Shown here: piece by piece, positions 57,000 to 64,000 of the stretch
Position numbering within the stretch: position 1 is the first letter of the stretch
How the letters are laid out: each line of letters opens with the position of its first letter
NCBI GenBank assembly: GCA_964400735.1
Contig: CAYNVQ010000007.1
Coordinates: 62,001-126,000 of the forward strand
Length of the DNA stretch: 64,000 bases
Direction of reading: 5' to 3'
DNA from: CAYNVQ01 sp964400735
GTDB taxonomy: Bacteria; Acidobacteriota; Aminicenantia; Aminicenantales; Aminicenantaceae
The notes under the pieces: model-generated
Databases searched by the model: none
Told to the model about the DNA's origin: nothing
The model's input: only the letters and a program-made list of their open reading frames with translations
Position numbers and translations under genes: made by a program

Positions 57000-59423
57000 A
57001 TGAAAATCCGGCTTCTCGTTGGGCTCTTTTTCACTTCAACGGCCACTCTCGGCCTTGAAATTTCTCTCACACGTTTTTTTTCAATTTCCCAACAGTACCA
57101 TTTTGCCTTTCTCGTGGTGAGCATTGCTTTCCTGGGTTACGGTTCGGCAGGCACTTTTCTATCCGTCCAGGAAAAGATCCGACGCAGGAGGAGAGATCAT
57201 CTATTGGCCACTGCAGCCCTCTTCTTTTCTGTCTCCATCGTTTTGAGCTTTCTGCTCAGCAACGCCATTCCTTTCGATCTTTTTAAGCTTTCTTGGAACA
57301 AAACCCATGCCCTCTACCTTTTTCTTTATTATATTCTCCTAAGTATTCCTTTTTTTTTCGCCGGAATCATCATCTCCTTCGCCATTTCTCAATCTCCAAG
57401 CCTGGTTAGCACGATCTATTTTTTCGATCTTTTGGGAGCAGGGGCAGGAAGTTTGCTCTCCATCCTCATCTTCCTTCCCAAGGGAGACAAAGGCGTCTTT
57501 CTCATTTTATCCTCAACCGCGCTTATCGCCTCTCTTCTTTTCTGTCCCCCCAAAGCTTGGAAAATCAGATTGACGATCCTTTTCTTGTTGACAGTGGAGA
57601 TCGTGATATTTTTCCTGGGCCCGACATGGCTGGCCTTCCGGATATCGGAGTTCAAAGCCCTCCCGGTCGCCCTCCATTTCCCAGAAGCGAAAAATCTCCA
57701 GACCAGATGGAACGCAATTTCCCGAGTGGACATTATCGAGTCACCCGCCGTCAGGTTCGCGCCTGGGTTGAGCCTTCTTTATAAACTACCTCTTCCCTTT
57801 CAGCTCGGGCTGTCCATCGACGGGGATGAGCTTCACGCCGTCACCCGATTGGAAAACCTTGAGGCCAGTTCTCTCCAGTTTCTCACGTTTATGCCTTCTT
57901 CTCTTCCCTACTATTTTCTCGACAAGCCCCGCGTACTGCTGCTCGAGCCATATGGTGGCTTGGATGTGCTGGCTGCTGACTATTTTGAGGCTTCGGCCAT
58001 CGACGTGGTGGAGAATAATCCTCTCCTCATCGATATAATGAAGGGAAAGCTTTCCCGTTTTTCAGGAAATATTTATAAGAAAGAAAACGTTCGCTCGACC
58101 GCTTCCGCCACCCGGGTAGCTCTTAAAAGAAAGAAAAAACGGTATGATTTGATCGTTTTCTCCCTTCCCGATGTTTTCGGAGCCACCGGCACAGGCCTTT
58201 ATGGACTGGGAGAAAATTATCTGTACACCGTGGAATCATTCCTTGAGACCTTAAACCGACTTGCAGATGAGGGAATGGCCAGTATGACCCTCTACCTTTT
58301 GCCTCCTCCGCGTCAAGAAATCCGTCTCCTAACAACCTGGATCGAATCTCTGGAAAGGATAACCGCTCACCCCGAAAAACATCTCATGGCCCTAAGAACT
58401 TGGGGAACGATCAGCTATTTTATCAAGAAAACTCCGTTCAGCGACAAAGAAATCGACCGTCTCAAAGAGTTCTCGGCTAGGTGTCTATTCGACTTGGTCT
58501 ATTATCCTGGGATTGAGCCAGGGGAGACAAACATACACAACCGTTTCAGTGAACCTATTTATTACAATATGACCCAAAGACTCCTGTCTTCGAGGGAGCG
58601 GAAAAAATTCTATAAGGACTATCTTTTCCAAATCGAACCTGTATCGGATGACCGCCCCTTTTTCTCCCACTTTTTTAAATTGAGCAAGATCAAGAGCACG
58701 TTCACCATTCTCGGTCAAAAATGGCTGCCGTTCATCCAAGGAGAGTATCTTGTCCCTTTCATCTTGATACAAGCTTTCATCGTGGCAGCATTTTTCATCC
58801 TGGGGCCTTTTTTTTTCATCAAAAAGGAAACGCGACAGAAGTCCTCGAACGCAATCAAAGTGTTCGGTTATTTTGGCCTGATAGGAATGAGCTTTATGTT
58901 CCTCGAGATTACGTTGATTCAAAAATTCATTCTGTTTCTTGGTCAACCTCTTTATTCCATAGCCTTCATTATTTTTATTTTGCTTTTTTCCTCCGGAATA
59001 GGAAGTCTCGTCTCGAAAAAAGTCCTTGGCCACCTACCAAAGAAAAATCTGAAATATCCCATATGGATTGCAGCCGGTTTGATCTTCATCTACAGCTTGG
59101 CTTGGCCTTTTATTTTCAAATCTTTTATTCACCTCGAACTTTTCCTCAAACTTATTGGAGTTTCTCTCTTGATATTTCCCCTCGGATTCCTGATGGGATT
59201 CCCTTTTCCCACAGGAATCCGGCTGCTCAAAAGGTCAGGGGAAGGAATCATCCCTTGGGCTTGGGCGATAAACGCCTTTTCCTCTGTGATAAGCTCGGTC
59301 CTGGCCTTGATGCTGGCCTTATGCGCGGGCTACAACCTTGTCCTCATGCTGTCAGCAGGCGGATACATCGTCGCCCCGCTATTTTTGGGCTTCGCCGATC
59401 ATGGGAACGAATCTCACGCTTGA
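57000..59423 (+). CDS. Membrane-embedded spermidine-synthase-like protein
   Basis: 807 aa from the ATG at 57000. Residues 1-230 hold six or so membrane helices (LLVGLFFTSTATLGLEISLTRFF opening, typical of fused MFS/spermidine synthase proteins), residues about 300-580 a Rossmann methyltransferase-like domain (VLLLEPYGGLDVLAADYF, IDVVENNPLL), and residues 610-807 further helices. The position that in spermidine synthases carries the catalytic Asp (IIxDxxDP) reads IVFSLPDVFG, so aminopropyl transfer may be lost. A role in lipid or polyamine modification is possible; function unproven. It ends 45 bases inside the convergent pcm gene. Confidence 0.75.
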   Translation: MKIRLLVGLFFTSTATLGLEISLTRFFSISQQYHFAFLVVSIAFLGYGSAGTFLSVQEKIRRRRRDHLLATAALFFSVSIVLSFLLSNAIPFDLFKLSWNKTHALYLFLYYILLSIPFFFAGIIISFAISQSPSLVSTIYFFDLLGAGAGSLLSILIFLPKGDKGVFLILSSTALIASLLFCPPKAWKIRLTILFLLTVEIVIFFLGPTWLAFRISEFKALPVALHFPEAKNLQTRWNAISRVDIIESPAVRFAPGLSLLYKLPLPFQLGLSIDGDELHAVTRLENLEASSLQFLTFMPSSLPYYFLDKPRVLLLEPYGGLDVLAADYFEASAIDVVENNPLLIDIMKGKLSRFSGNIYKKENVRSTASATRVALKRKKKRYDLIVFSLPDVFGATGTGLYGLGENYLYTVESFLETLNRLADEGMASMTLYLLPPPRQEIRLLTTWIESLERITAHPEKHLMALRTWGTISYFIKKTPFSDKEIDRLKEFSARCLFDLVYYPGIEPGETNIHNRFSEPIYYNMTQRLLSSRERKKFYKDYLFQIEPVSDDRPFFSHFFKLSKIKSTFTILGQKWLPFIQGEYLVPFILIQAFIVAAFFILGPFFFIKKETRQKSSNAIKVFGYFGLIGMSFMFLEITLIQKFILFLGQPLYSIAFIIFILLFSSGIGSLVSKKVLGHLPKKNLKYPIWIAAGLIFIYSLAWPFIFKSFIHLELFLKLIGVSLLIFPLGFLMGFPFPTGIRLLKRSGEGIIPWAWAINAFSSVISSVLALMLALCAGYNLVLMLSAGGYIVAPLFLGFADHGNESHA

Positions 59424-60098
59424 GAGATGTTGGACGCGGGGCTTCCCATTTTTTTTGGTGATCAAGGTCAAGGTCTGAAAATAAAGGGTGCTCCCAAGGG
59501 GGATGATCAACCTTCCTCCTTCCTTGAGTTGATCCAATAAGGGTGGAGGAACATGGTTGGCTGCGCAGGTTACGATTATCGCATCAAAAGGGGCAAACTC
59601 GCTCCAGCCAAAATAGCCATCCGCTTCTTTGACTTTTACTTGGCTGTATCCCAACTCGTTCAATGTCTTTAAACTCTTTTCGGCCAGATTTTTTCTGATT
59701 TCGATCGAATAGACCTCAGCGGTAAAATGGGTCAATACGGCGGCTTGATAACCCGACCCAGTACCGATTTCCAATACCTTTTCCTCCGCTTTCAATTCGA
59801 GAGACTGAGTCATCAACGCCACGATATAAGGTTGGGATATGGTCTGTCCTTCATCGATGGGCAAAGGGTGGTCTTCATAGGCTTGTCGGCGATAAGGGGG
59901 ATCGACGAAAAGATGACGGGGGACTTCTCCCATAACCTCCAGAACTTTTTGATCGGTGATATCCCGGGCCGCGAGCTGGTACCTGACCATCTCCTTTCTC
60001 ATCCGGTCAAAAGCATCCTCCTGGCTCCCCATGGAAAAAAGTTGAAGGAAAACAGCTGGAAGAAAGAGGAAAAGAAGGATAAGTTTGAAGGCTTTCAT
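59379..60098 (-). CDS. pcm: Protein-L-isoaspartate O-methyltransferase with signal peptide
   Basis: Repairs isoaspartyl residues using S-adenosylmethionine; 239 aa. The methyltransferase core runs from MRKEMVRYQLAARDITDQKVLEVMGEVPRHLFVD through VLEIGTGSGYQAAVLT (SAM loop) to the C-terminus, all typical. Unlike most Pcm proteins the first 22 residues are hydrophobic (LILLFLFLPAVFLQLFS) behind a basic start, i.e. a signal peptide, predicting a periplasmic form. SAM would not normally be available there, so either the helix is an anchor with cytoplasmic catalysis or the cofactor is supplied in an unknown way. Confidence 0.88.
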   Translation of the reverse strand: MKAFKLILLFLFLPAVFLQLFSMGSQEDAFDRMRKEMVRYQLAARDITDQKVLEVMGEVPRHLFVDPPYRRQAYEDHPLPIDEGQTISQPYIVALMTQSLELKAEEKVLEIGTGSGYQAAVLTHFTAEVYSIEIRKNLAEKSLKTLNELGYSQVKVKEADGYFGWSEFAPFDAIIVTCAANHVPPPLLDQLKEGGRLIIPLGSTLYFQTLTLITKKNGKPRVQHLSSVRFVPMIGEAQK

Positions 60099-60566
60099 TT
60101 TTTTCTTATCTGAACATTTTCAGGCTTACCTTTTATTATTTATTATTATAAACGAAAAACCGGAATAATTCACGGCCTTAAGTATCCGTGTAAGCCCCCT
60201 TAATTCCGTCATAATGGATCAGACACATGCTGAACAGAGCATCAGGAAGGAAGTGAGCGACATCAGAGGAGGACGAGCCGGGGAATGGGATGGCTCCATT
60301 CGAAAAGTCCATGAGACTAAAGCGGGCACCGCATCGTCCTAACCTTTAGGGGTGAGAAAAGGACAAAAAATATACTCCTGAATATCCTCCTTATCGGTGA
60401 TTGACGCTGCCGTTTTACTGGATAAAATGATGGAAAGGATTAGGTGAAATTTTTAAGAGGAGTAAATCAGAAAAAAATTTTTCATTCGCATGGGATTTAA
60501 TTGACAAACCAATTTTTTTTTGATACTAAAGAAAGCAATCCAGGTGAAAGAGCCCATATTGGTACC
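60099..60566. other. Intergenic region upstream of coaD
   Basis: About 470 bases. It holds the presumed coaD promoter near its right end and a 42-codon frame at 60214-60342 with no Shine-Dalgarno site that I do not count as a gene. No tRNA, terminator hairpin or repeat copy could be supported. Confidence 0.45.
60501..60527 (+). promoter_or_regulatory. Candidate promoter of coaD and the pilus operon
   Basis: TTGACA at 60501-60506 is perfect; GATACT at 60522-60527 follows with a 15-base, T-rich spacer, a little short. It lies about 40 bases before the chosen coaD start and overlaps an otherwise possible upstream TTG start, supporting the later ATG. Confidence 0.38.
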
Positions 60567-61070
60567 ATGAAAAAGAAAGCTGTCTACCCTGGTTCGTTCG
60601 ATCCTATCACGAACGGACACGTCGATATTATCCGAAGAGGACTTGAAATTTTCGACCATATTCTAGTAGCTGTTTTAGAAAATCCCAAAAAGAGATCCCT
60701 TTTTTCGACTAAAGATAGGGTGGAAATGATCCAGGAAATTTTTGTATCTTACGAAAACGTGGAGGTTAAGGCGTTCCATGGGTTGCTCGTCGACTTTGCT
60801 AAAAAGAATAATGCCAAAATGATAATAAGAGGCCTCAGAGCGATTTCTGACTTTGAATATGAGTTCCAGATGGCTCTGATGAATAGAAAATTGGACGCGG
60901 AGATCGAGACTCTCTTCATGATGCCCAGTCTCAATTATTCCTTTCTCAGCTCTATGTTGGTGAAAGAAGTCAGTATGCTGGGAGCCTGTCTCGAGGACTT
61001 GGTTCCTCCGGAAGTCGAAAAAAGACTGAAGGAGAAATACAAGTCGGACCCTAAAATAAATTTAACTTAA
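60567..61070 (+). CDS. coaD: Phosphopantetheine adenylyltransferase CoaD
   Basis: Fourth step of coenzyme A synthesis: 4'-phosphopantetheine plus ATP gives dephospho-CoA. 167 aa from the ATG at 60567 (MKKKAVYPGSFDPITNGH), normal length. The nucleotidyl-transferase TxGH motif is in SFDPITNGH, and the C-terminal FLSSMLVKEV corresponds to ISSTxVRE. The longer open frame from 60501 runs into promoter-like sequence. The pilM gene starts 11 bases after its stop. Confidence 0.94.
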   Translation: MKKKAVYPGSFDPITNGHVDIIRRGLEIFDHILVAVLENPKKRSLFSTKDRVEMIQEIFVSYENVEVKAFHGLLVDFAKKNNAKMIIRGLRAISDFEYEFQMALMNRKLDAEIETLFMMPSLNYSFLSSMLVKEVSMLGACLEDLVPPEVEKRLKEKYKSDPKINLT

Positions 61071-61081
61071 AGGAAAAGAAA

Positions 61082-62161
61082 ATGTTGGGAATCGGTCGAG
61101 AAAAAGACTTGGTAGGATTAGACATCGGTTCTTATTCCGTCAAGGCCGTTGAGCTTAAATCAAAGAAAAAAGGGATAGAAGAGCTTTATGAGGTTAAAAG
61201 AATCGGTTATGAGCTCCTGCCTCATGATGCCATCGTGGAAGGGACCATCATCGATTCGGCTGCTGTCGTAGAAACCATTAAAATGATTTTCAACGAAAAC
61301 AAGATCACCAACAAAAATGTCGTGATTTCTGTCTCTGGGAACTCTGTAATCATTAAAAAGATTTCCCTGCCATCCATGGACACCGAAGAGCTGGCCGAAT
61401 CGATAATCTGGGAAGCCAAGCATAATATCCCTTATCCTTACGAGGAAACAAACGTTGATTATGCCATTCTTAAGCCCTCTGAGTATTCAGGGGAAAAAAA
61501 TCTCGATATACTTCTTGTGGCGGCGAAAAAAGACAAGATCGCCAACTACAGCAATGTTATCACCCAAGCGAGAAAAAATTTGGAAGCCATTGAAGTCGAT
61601 GTATTTGCGCTACAAAACGCACTGGAAATCAACTACCCCGAATTCAGCAAAGAAAAGACTATATCCATCATCAATCTCGGAGCCAATATCACCAATGTCA
61701 TCATCATCGAAAAAGGAATTCCTCAGCTATTCCGCGACCTTTCGTTGGGAGGTTCATTCTTCACGGAAAACATCAGTAAAGATTTGGGAATCAGCTTCGA
61801 TGATGCTGAAAAATTGCTAAAGGGACTTCCCGTCAAAGAAATTGAACCGGAAAGATTTGAGGCCATCCTGAACATGAATATCCAGAATATCCTTGAAGAA
61901 ATCGAAAAAACATTCTCTTTTTACGAAGCTGGGGAGAAGACCGAAAGAAAAATAGAAGCTATTTTTCTGAGTGGGGGTCTTTCCAAGTTAAAGGATCTAG
62001 CGGCAAAATTTGAGCAGAAATTTAACATGCGTACCGAACTTCTCAATCCCTTCCGAAGGATTTACTATGACGAGAAGAAATTCGACAGCATCTATTTTGA
62101 GGAAATGGCTGCCCTCTTCGGTGTAGCCACAGGACTCGCCACAAGAAAGTTGGAAAAGTAA
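61082..62161 (+). CDS. pilM: Type IV pilus assembly protein PilM
   Basis: Actin-like cytoplasmic scaffold of the pilus alignment complex; 359 aa. LVGLDIGSYSVKAVEL at the N-terminus and IINLGANITNVIIIEKG and FLSGGLSKLKDLA are the ASKHA nucleotide motifs of PilM. It binds the N-terminal tail of PilN, the next gene (2-base gap). First pilus gene of an operon pilM-N-O-P-Q. Confidence 0.94.
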   Translation: MLGIGREKDLVGLDIGSYSVKAVELKSKKKGIEELYEVKRIGYELLPHDAIVEGTIIDSAAVVETIKMIFNENKITNKNVVISVSGNSVIIKKISLPSMDTEELAESIIWEAKHNIPYPYEETNVDYAILKPSEYSGEKNLDILLVAAKKDKIANYSNVITQARKNLEAIEVDVFALQNALEINYPEFSKEKTISIINLGANITNVIIIEKGIPQLFRDLSLGGSFFTENISKDLGISFDDAEKLLKGLPVKEIEPERFEAILNMNIQNILEEIEKTFSFYEAGEKTERKIEAIFLSGGLSKLKDLAAKFEQKFNMRTELLNPFRRIYYDEKKFDSIYFEEMAALFGVATGLATRKLEK

Positions 62162-62163
62162 CC

Positions 62164-62778
62164 ATGATTAGAATAAACTTATTAAAACCTGAAAAAAAAG
62201 AGATAGGGGAAGAACCGGCCAGGCTGGCTCCAGAAATCAGTGAAAAAAGGCGAACTCCTTTAGCCAGCCTCATCATTCTGCTCGCCATCGTGGCCGTCGG
62301 GGCTCTCTACTACATGCAGGATAAGGCGATCAAAGAAGAAAAGAGCCTCCTGAATGTAGCTCAAGAGGAAAAAAAGCAACTTCAATATGTCACAGCCGCC
62401 CTTGAAGAGCTGGAACGTCAAAAAAGCACCCTTCAGAGAAAGATCAACCTCATCAATTCGTTGAAGGCCCGCCAAGAAATTGCGGTTAGGACTATGGATG
62501 AATTGAGTAAGAATATCCCAGGTTGGGTTTGGCTAACTGAAACGAGCTACACCGCGCAGGAACTCAGTATTAAAGGAAGGGCCCTTTCCAACAACCTTAT
62601 TGCAGATTATGTCTACAGCCTAGAGAACAGTCCTTACCTGAGTGATGTGAAAATCATATCTATTGCCCAGAGGAGTACTCAATCCAATCAATTTCTCGAG
62701 TTTACCCTAACGGCAAGATATGATCTTCCTCCAGGTACAGATTCTCTCGAGGAAGCCAAACAAGGGGAAATACAATGA
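62164..62778 (+). CDS. pilN: Type IV pilus inner-membrane protein PilN
   Basis: 204 aa. Starts with the PilM-binding motif IRINLL, then one membrane helix (LASLIILLAIVAVGALYYM), a coiled coil and a ferredoxin-fold periplasmic domain (LTETSYTAQELSIKGRALSNN). ATGA overlap with pilO, its heterodimer partner. Confidence 0.92.
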   Translation: MIRINLLKPEKKEIGEEPARLAPEISEKRRTPLASLIILLAIVAVGALYYMQDKAIKEEKSLLNVAQEEKKQLQYVTAALEELERQKSTLQRKINLINSLKARQEIAVRTMDELSKNIPGWVWLTETSYTAQELSIKGRALSNNLIADYVYSLENSPYLSDVKIISIAQRSTQSNQFLEFTLTARYDLPPGTDSLEEAKQGEIQ

Positions 62779-63350
62779 GAGAATGGCCTTGGTATGCATA
62801 CGTTCTCATAGCCGTCATCATACTTGGTCTTTTCTATTTCGTCTACTACAAACCCAAGAACGATGAACTGCAAAATCTCAGGGATGAAAGAATTACAGTG
62901 GAAGCTGAGGTTGCCCATCTCAAACAAAAAAAACAGGAATTGGATAAGATCGAGGCAGAGCTTGAACAAATGAAGGTTACCCTCAACAAACTTGAAGCGA
63001 TCATCCCTCAAAAAGAAGAAATCAGCAACATACTCAAATCCATGCAGCAGTTGGCCTATGATACGCGCCTGAGCATCGTTAAATTTATCCAAAAGCCGGC
63101 GATCGTTAAAGAATTTTATGCGGAACAGCCCATAGAAGTGGCTGTTACCGGAGACTATCACAATCTGGCCATATTTTTCGACCGCCTGAACACCTTCCAG
63201 CGCCTTTTCAACATCGAAGATTTTTCTATAAAAGCCCTTAGAGAACAAACGGAGGCAGCGACGATATCTGGCGAATGGACAGTGAAGACCTACATTTATC
63301 GAGAAGAGTCACCAGAAGAAGCGCCGGCTCCTAAAAAGAAGGGGACTTGA
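62775..63350 (+). CDS. pilO: Type IV pilus inner-membrane protein PilO
   Basis: 191 aa. One membrane helix near the N-terminus (YAYVLIAVIILGLFYFVYY), a coiled coil (VAHLKQKKQELDKIEAELEQMKVTLNKLE) and a C-terminal periplasmic domain including VTGDYHNLAIFFDRLNTFQRLFNI, a clear PilO segment. Ends in a lysine/proline-rich tail. The ATG overlaps the pilN stop. Confidence 0.92.
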   Translation: MREWPWYAYVLIAVIILGLFYFVYYKPKNDELQNLRDERITVEAEVAHLKQKKQELDKIEAELEQMKVTLNKLEAIIPQKEEISNILKSMQQLAYDTRLSIVKFIQKPAIVKEFYAEQPIEVAVTGDYHNLAIFFDRLNTFQRLFNIEDFSIKALREQTEAATISGEWTVKTYIYREESPEEAPAPKKKGT

Positions 63351-63351
63351 A

Positions 63352-63813
63352 ATGAGAAAAAATATGATTTTTCTTCTCGCACTCAGTTTTATCTGTTTCA
63401 GTGCCTTTCTTCTTTCCGCTCAGGAAGTCGATAGAAATCCCCAAGAAGAAACAAAGCTTCAGATCACGCCCCCGCGGGGCCCAACCTATGACCCTGGGGA
63501 TAGGCGAGATCCTTTCAGAGACTTGCTGGCCGGGCAAGAGGCCATAGAGAAGGGAAAGACACGCGGAATTAGCCAACTTGCCATAGAAGACGCAATCCTC
63601 ATCGGAATCGTCCAACACAAAGGAAAGTTGACAGCGGTCATCAATGACTCTCAAGGATTTCCGTATACCATCAAGACAGGAGATAATTTCCTCGATGGTT
63701 TTGTCCTTAATGTGAATGAAACCCGCGTCGTTTTCCGGAAAACGAAAGAAAGAGGCATTCCCTTGATAAAACCAAAAGATATCGTCAAAGAAATAAAGCT
63801 AGAGGAGCGATAA
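63352..63813 (+). CDS. pilP: Type IV pilus protein PilP
   Basis: 153 aa. Signal peptide (MIFLLALSFICFSAFLLSA, no lipobox cysteine at the cleavage site), a disordered linker that bears RRDPFRDLLAG (the RDPF motif of PilP/GspC-like proteins), and a beta-rich domain with DAILIGIVQHKGKLTAVI and GYTIKTGDNFLDGFVL-like turns. Connects PilNO to the secretin PilQ, the next gene. One base separates it from pilO. Confidence 0.9.
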   Translation: MRKNMIFLLALSFICFSAFLLSAQEVDRNPQEETKLQITPPRGPTYDPGDRRDPFRDLLAGQEAIEKGKTRGISQLAIEDAILIGIVQHKGKLTAVINDSQGFPYTIKTGDNFLDGFVLNVNETRVVFRKTKERGIPLIKPKDIVKEIKLEER

Positions 63814-63814
63814 C

Positions 63815-64000
63815 ATGAAAAAGCAAAAATATTTGCAAATCCTTGTCATATTCTGTTCGCTAACCCTCGTCAGCGGATTTGCAAACAACAAGGAACCAAT
63901 AGGTAACATAAGTAATATTTCCCTCACATCCGAACAACCCAACACAAAAGTTATCCTCGAATCCGATTCTCCTCTTTCTCTCCTCCATTCAGGCTATGCC
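63815..64000 (+). CDS. pilQ: Type IV pilus secretin PilQ, 3' truncated by window edge
   Basis: Only the first 62 codons are visible. The ATG at 63815 lies 8 bases after AGGAG. The sequence has a signal peptide (YLQILVIFCSLTLVSGFA) and then a beta-strand region (GNISNISLTSEQPNTKVILES) typical of an N-terminal AMIN domain of PilQ, which binds peptidoglycan. Identity as pilQ rests on that segment and the pilMNOP order. Confidence 0.8.
   Translation, partial: MKKQKYLQILVIFCSLTLVSGFANNKEPIGNISNISLTSEQPNTKVILESDSPLSLLHSGYA

Noticed and set aside
60156..60174. CCGGAATAATTCACGG resembling the MITE terminus
   Set aside because: Too short and with mismatches; no second end or target duplication nearby.
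60214..60342. 42-codon frame upstream of coaD
   Set aside because: No Shine-Dalgarno site, no hydrophobic or conserved pattern; kept only as part of the intergenic entry.
1..64000. tRNA, rRNA and CRISPR arrays
   Set aside because: The intergenic stretches were read for T-arm-like GGTTCRA sequences, cloverleaf stems and regularly spaced direct repeats; none held up. Not a computed search.

Overview
The window reads as a chromosomal segment of a Gram-negative, probably anaerobic bacterium. The gene content fits Candidatus Aminicenantes or another lineage close to Acidobacteriota. This placement is inferred from a VWFA-related protein of the acidobacterial type, a DAP-type MurE (DNPR motif), a type IV pilus PilMNOPQ operon, exported and barrel-type proteins, and the mix of peptide/histidine catabolism with tricarboxylate enzymes. 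No rRNA or tRNA was found to confirm it.

Layout. (1) 1-15.1 kb, plus strand: a compact division and cell-wall (dcw) operon ftsI-murE-murF-mraY-murD-ftsW-murG-murC-ftsQ-ftsA-ftsZ with start/stop overlaps almost throughout; hutI (imidazolonepropionase) overlaps the end of ftsZ. murB and ddl are absent from their common place. (2) 15-23.5 kb: an exported M20 amidohydrolase, hicB beside a broken hicA, a VWFA-related protein, a Tat-type aldo/keto reductase, a four-gene redox operon (small membrane protein, ArsR regulator, thioredoxin, ferredoxin) with a very clear promoter and operator, a YifB/ComM ATPase and an MglA GTPase. (3) 23.6-32.1 kb: four overlapping GT4 glycosyltransferases in an A-B-B-A order, a sulfatase-fold lipoprotein, a LOG/SLOG-like protein and a small predicted outer-membrane barrel. 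(4) 32.5-43.3 kb: truA, then on the minus strand a large tricarboxylate gene set followed by tsaB and rimI. (5) 43.3-56.9 kb: a decayed sulfatase, an ECF sigma/anti-sigma/TPR-HEAT trio, an ABC-2 exporter, SppA, a UvrD-type helicase fused to a nuclease, DivIC/FtsB and a phosphohexomutase. (6) 57-64 kb: a membrane-embedded spermidine-synthase-like protein, an exported Pcm, coaD, and pilM-pilN-pilO-pilP-pilQ running off the right edge.

The most interesting block is 34.4-43.3 kb. An ADP/GDP-forming acyl-CoA synthetase pair (its ATP-grasp subunit carries an eight-cysteine ferredoxin-like tail), a citryl-CoA-lyase-like enzyme, an HD-domain protein, two dissimilar aconitase/isopropylmalate-isomerase heterodimers and an isocitrate-dehydrogenase-family enzyme are packed together. 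They have the parts to run citrate (or a citrate homologue) cleavage or synthesis by a two-step citryl-CoA route, but the second isomerase and the Fe-S tail do not fit a textbook reductive TCA branch.

Two families of small dispersed repeats lie between genes: a palindromic GGGACGTCCC-type element (about 32.3, 37.6 and 43.4 kb) and a MITE-like element with CCTGRATTATT termini (22.4 and 52.0 kb); the 22.4 kb copy has an intact 4-bp target duplication. Start codons were re-chosen for many genes from Shine-Dalgarno spacing and overlap with the upstream stop; these choices are given in the entries.
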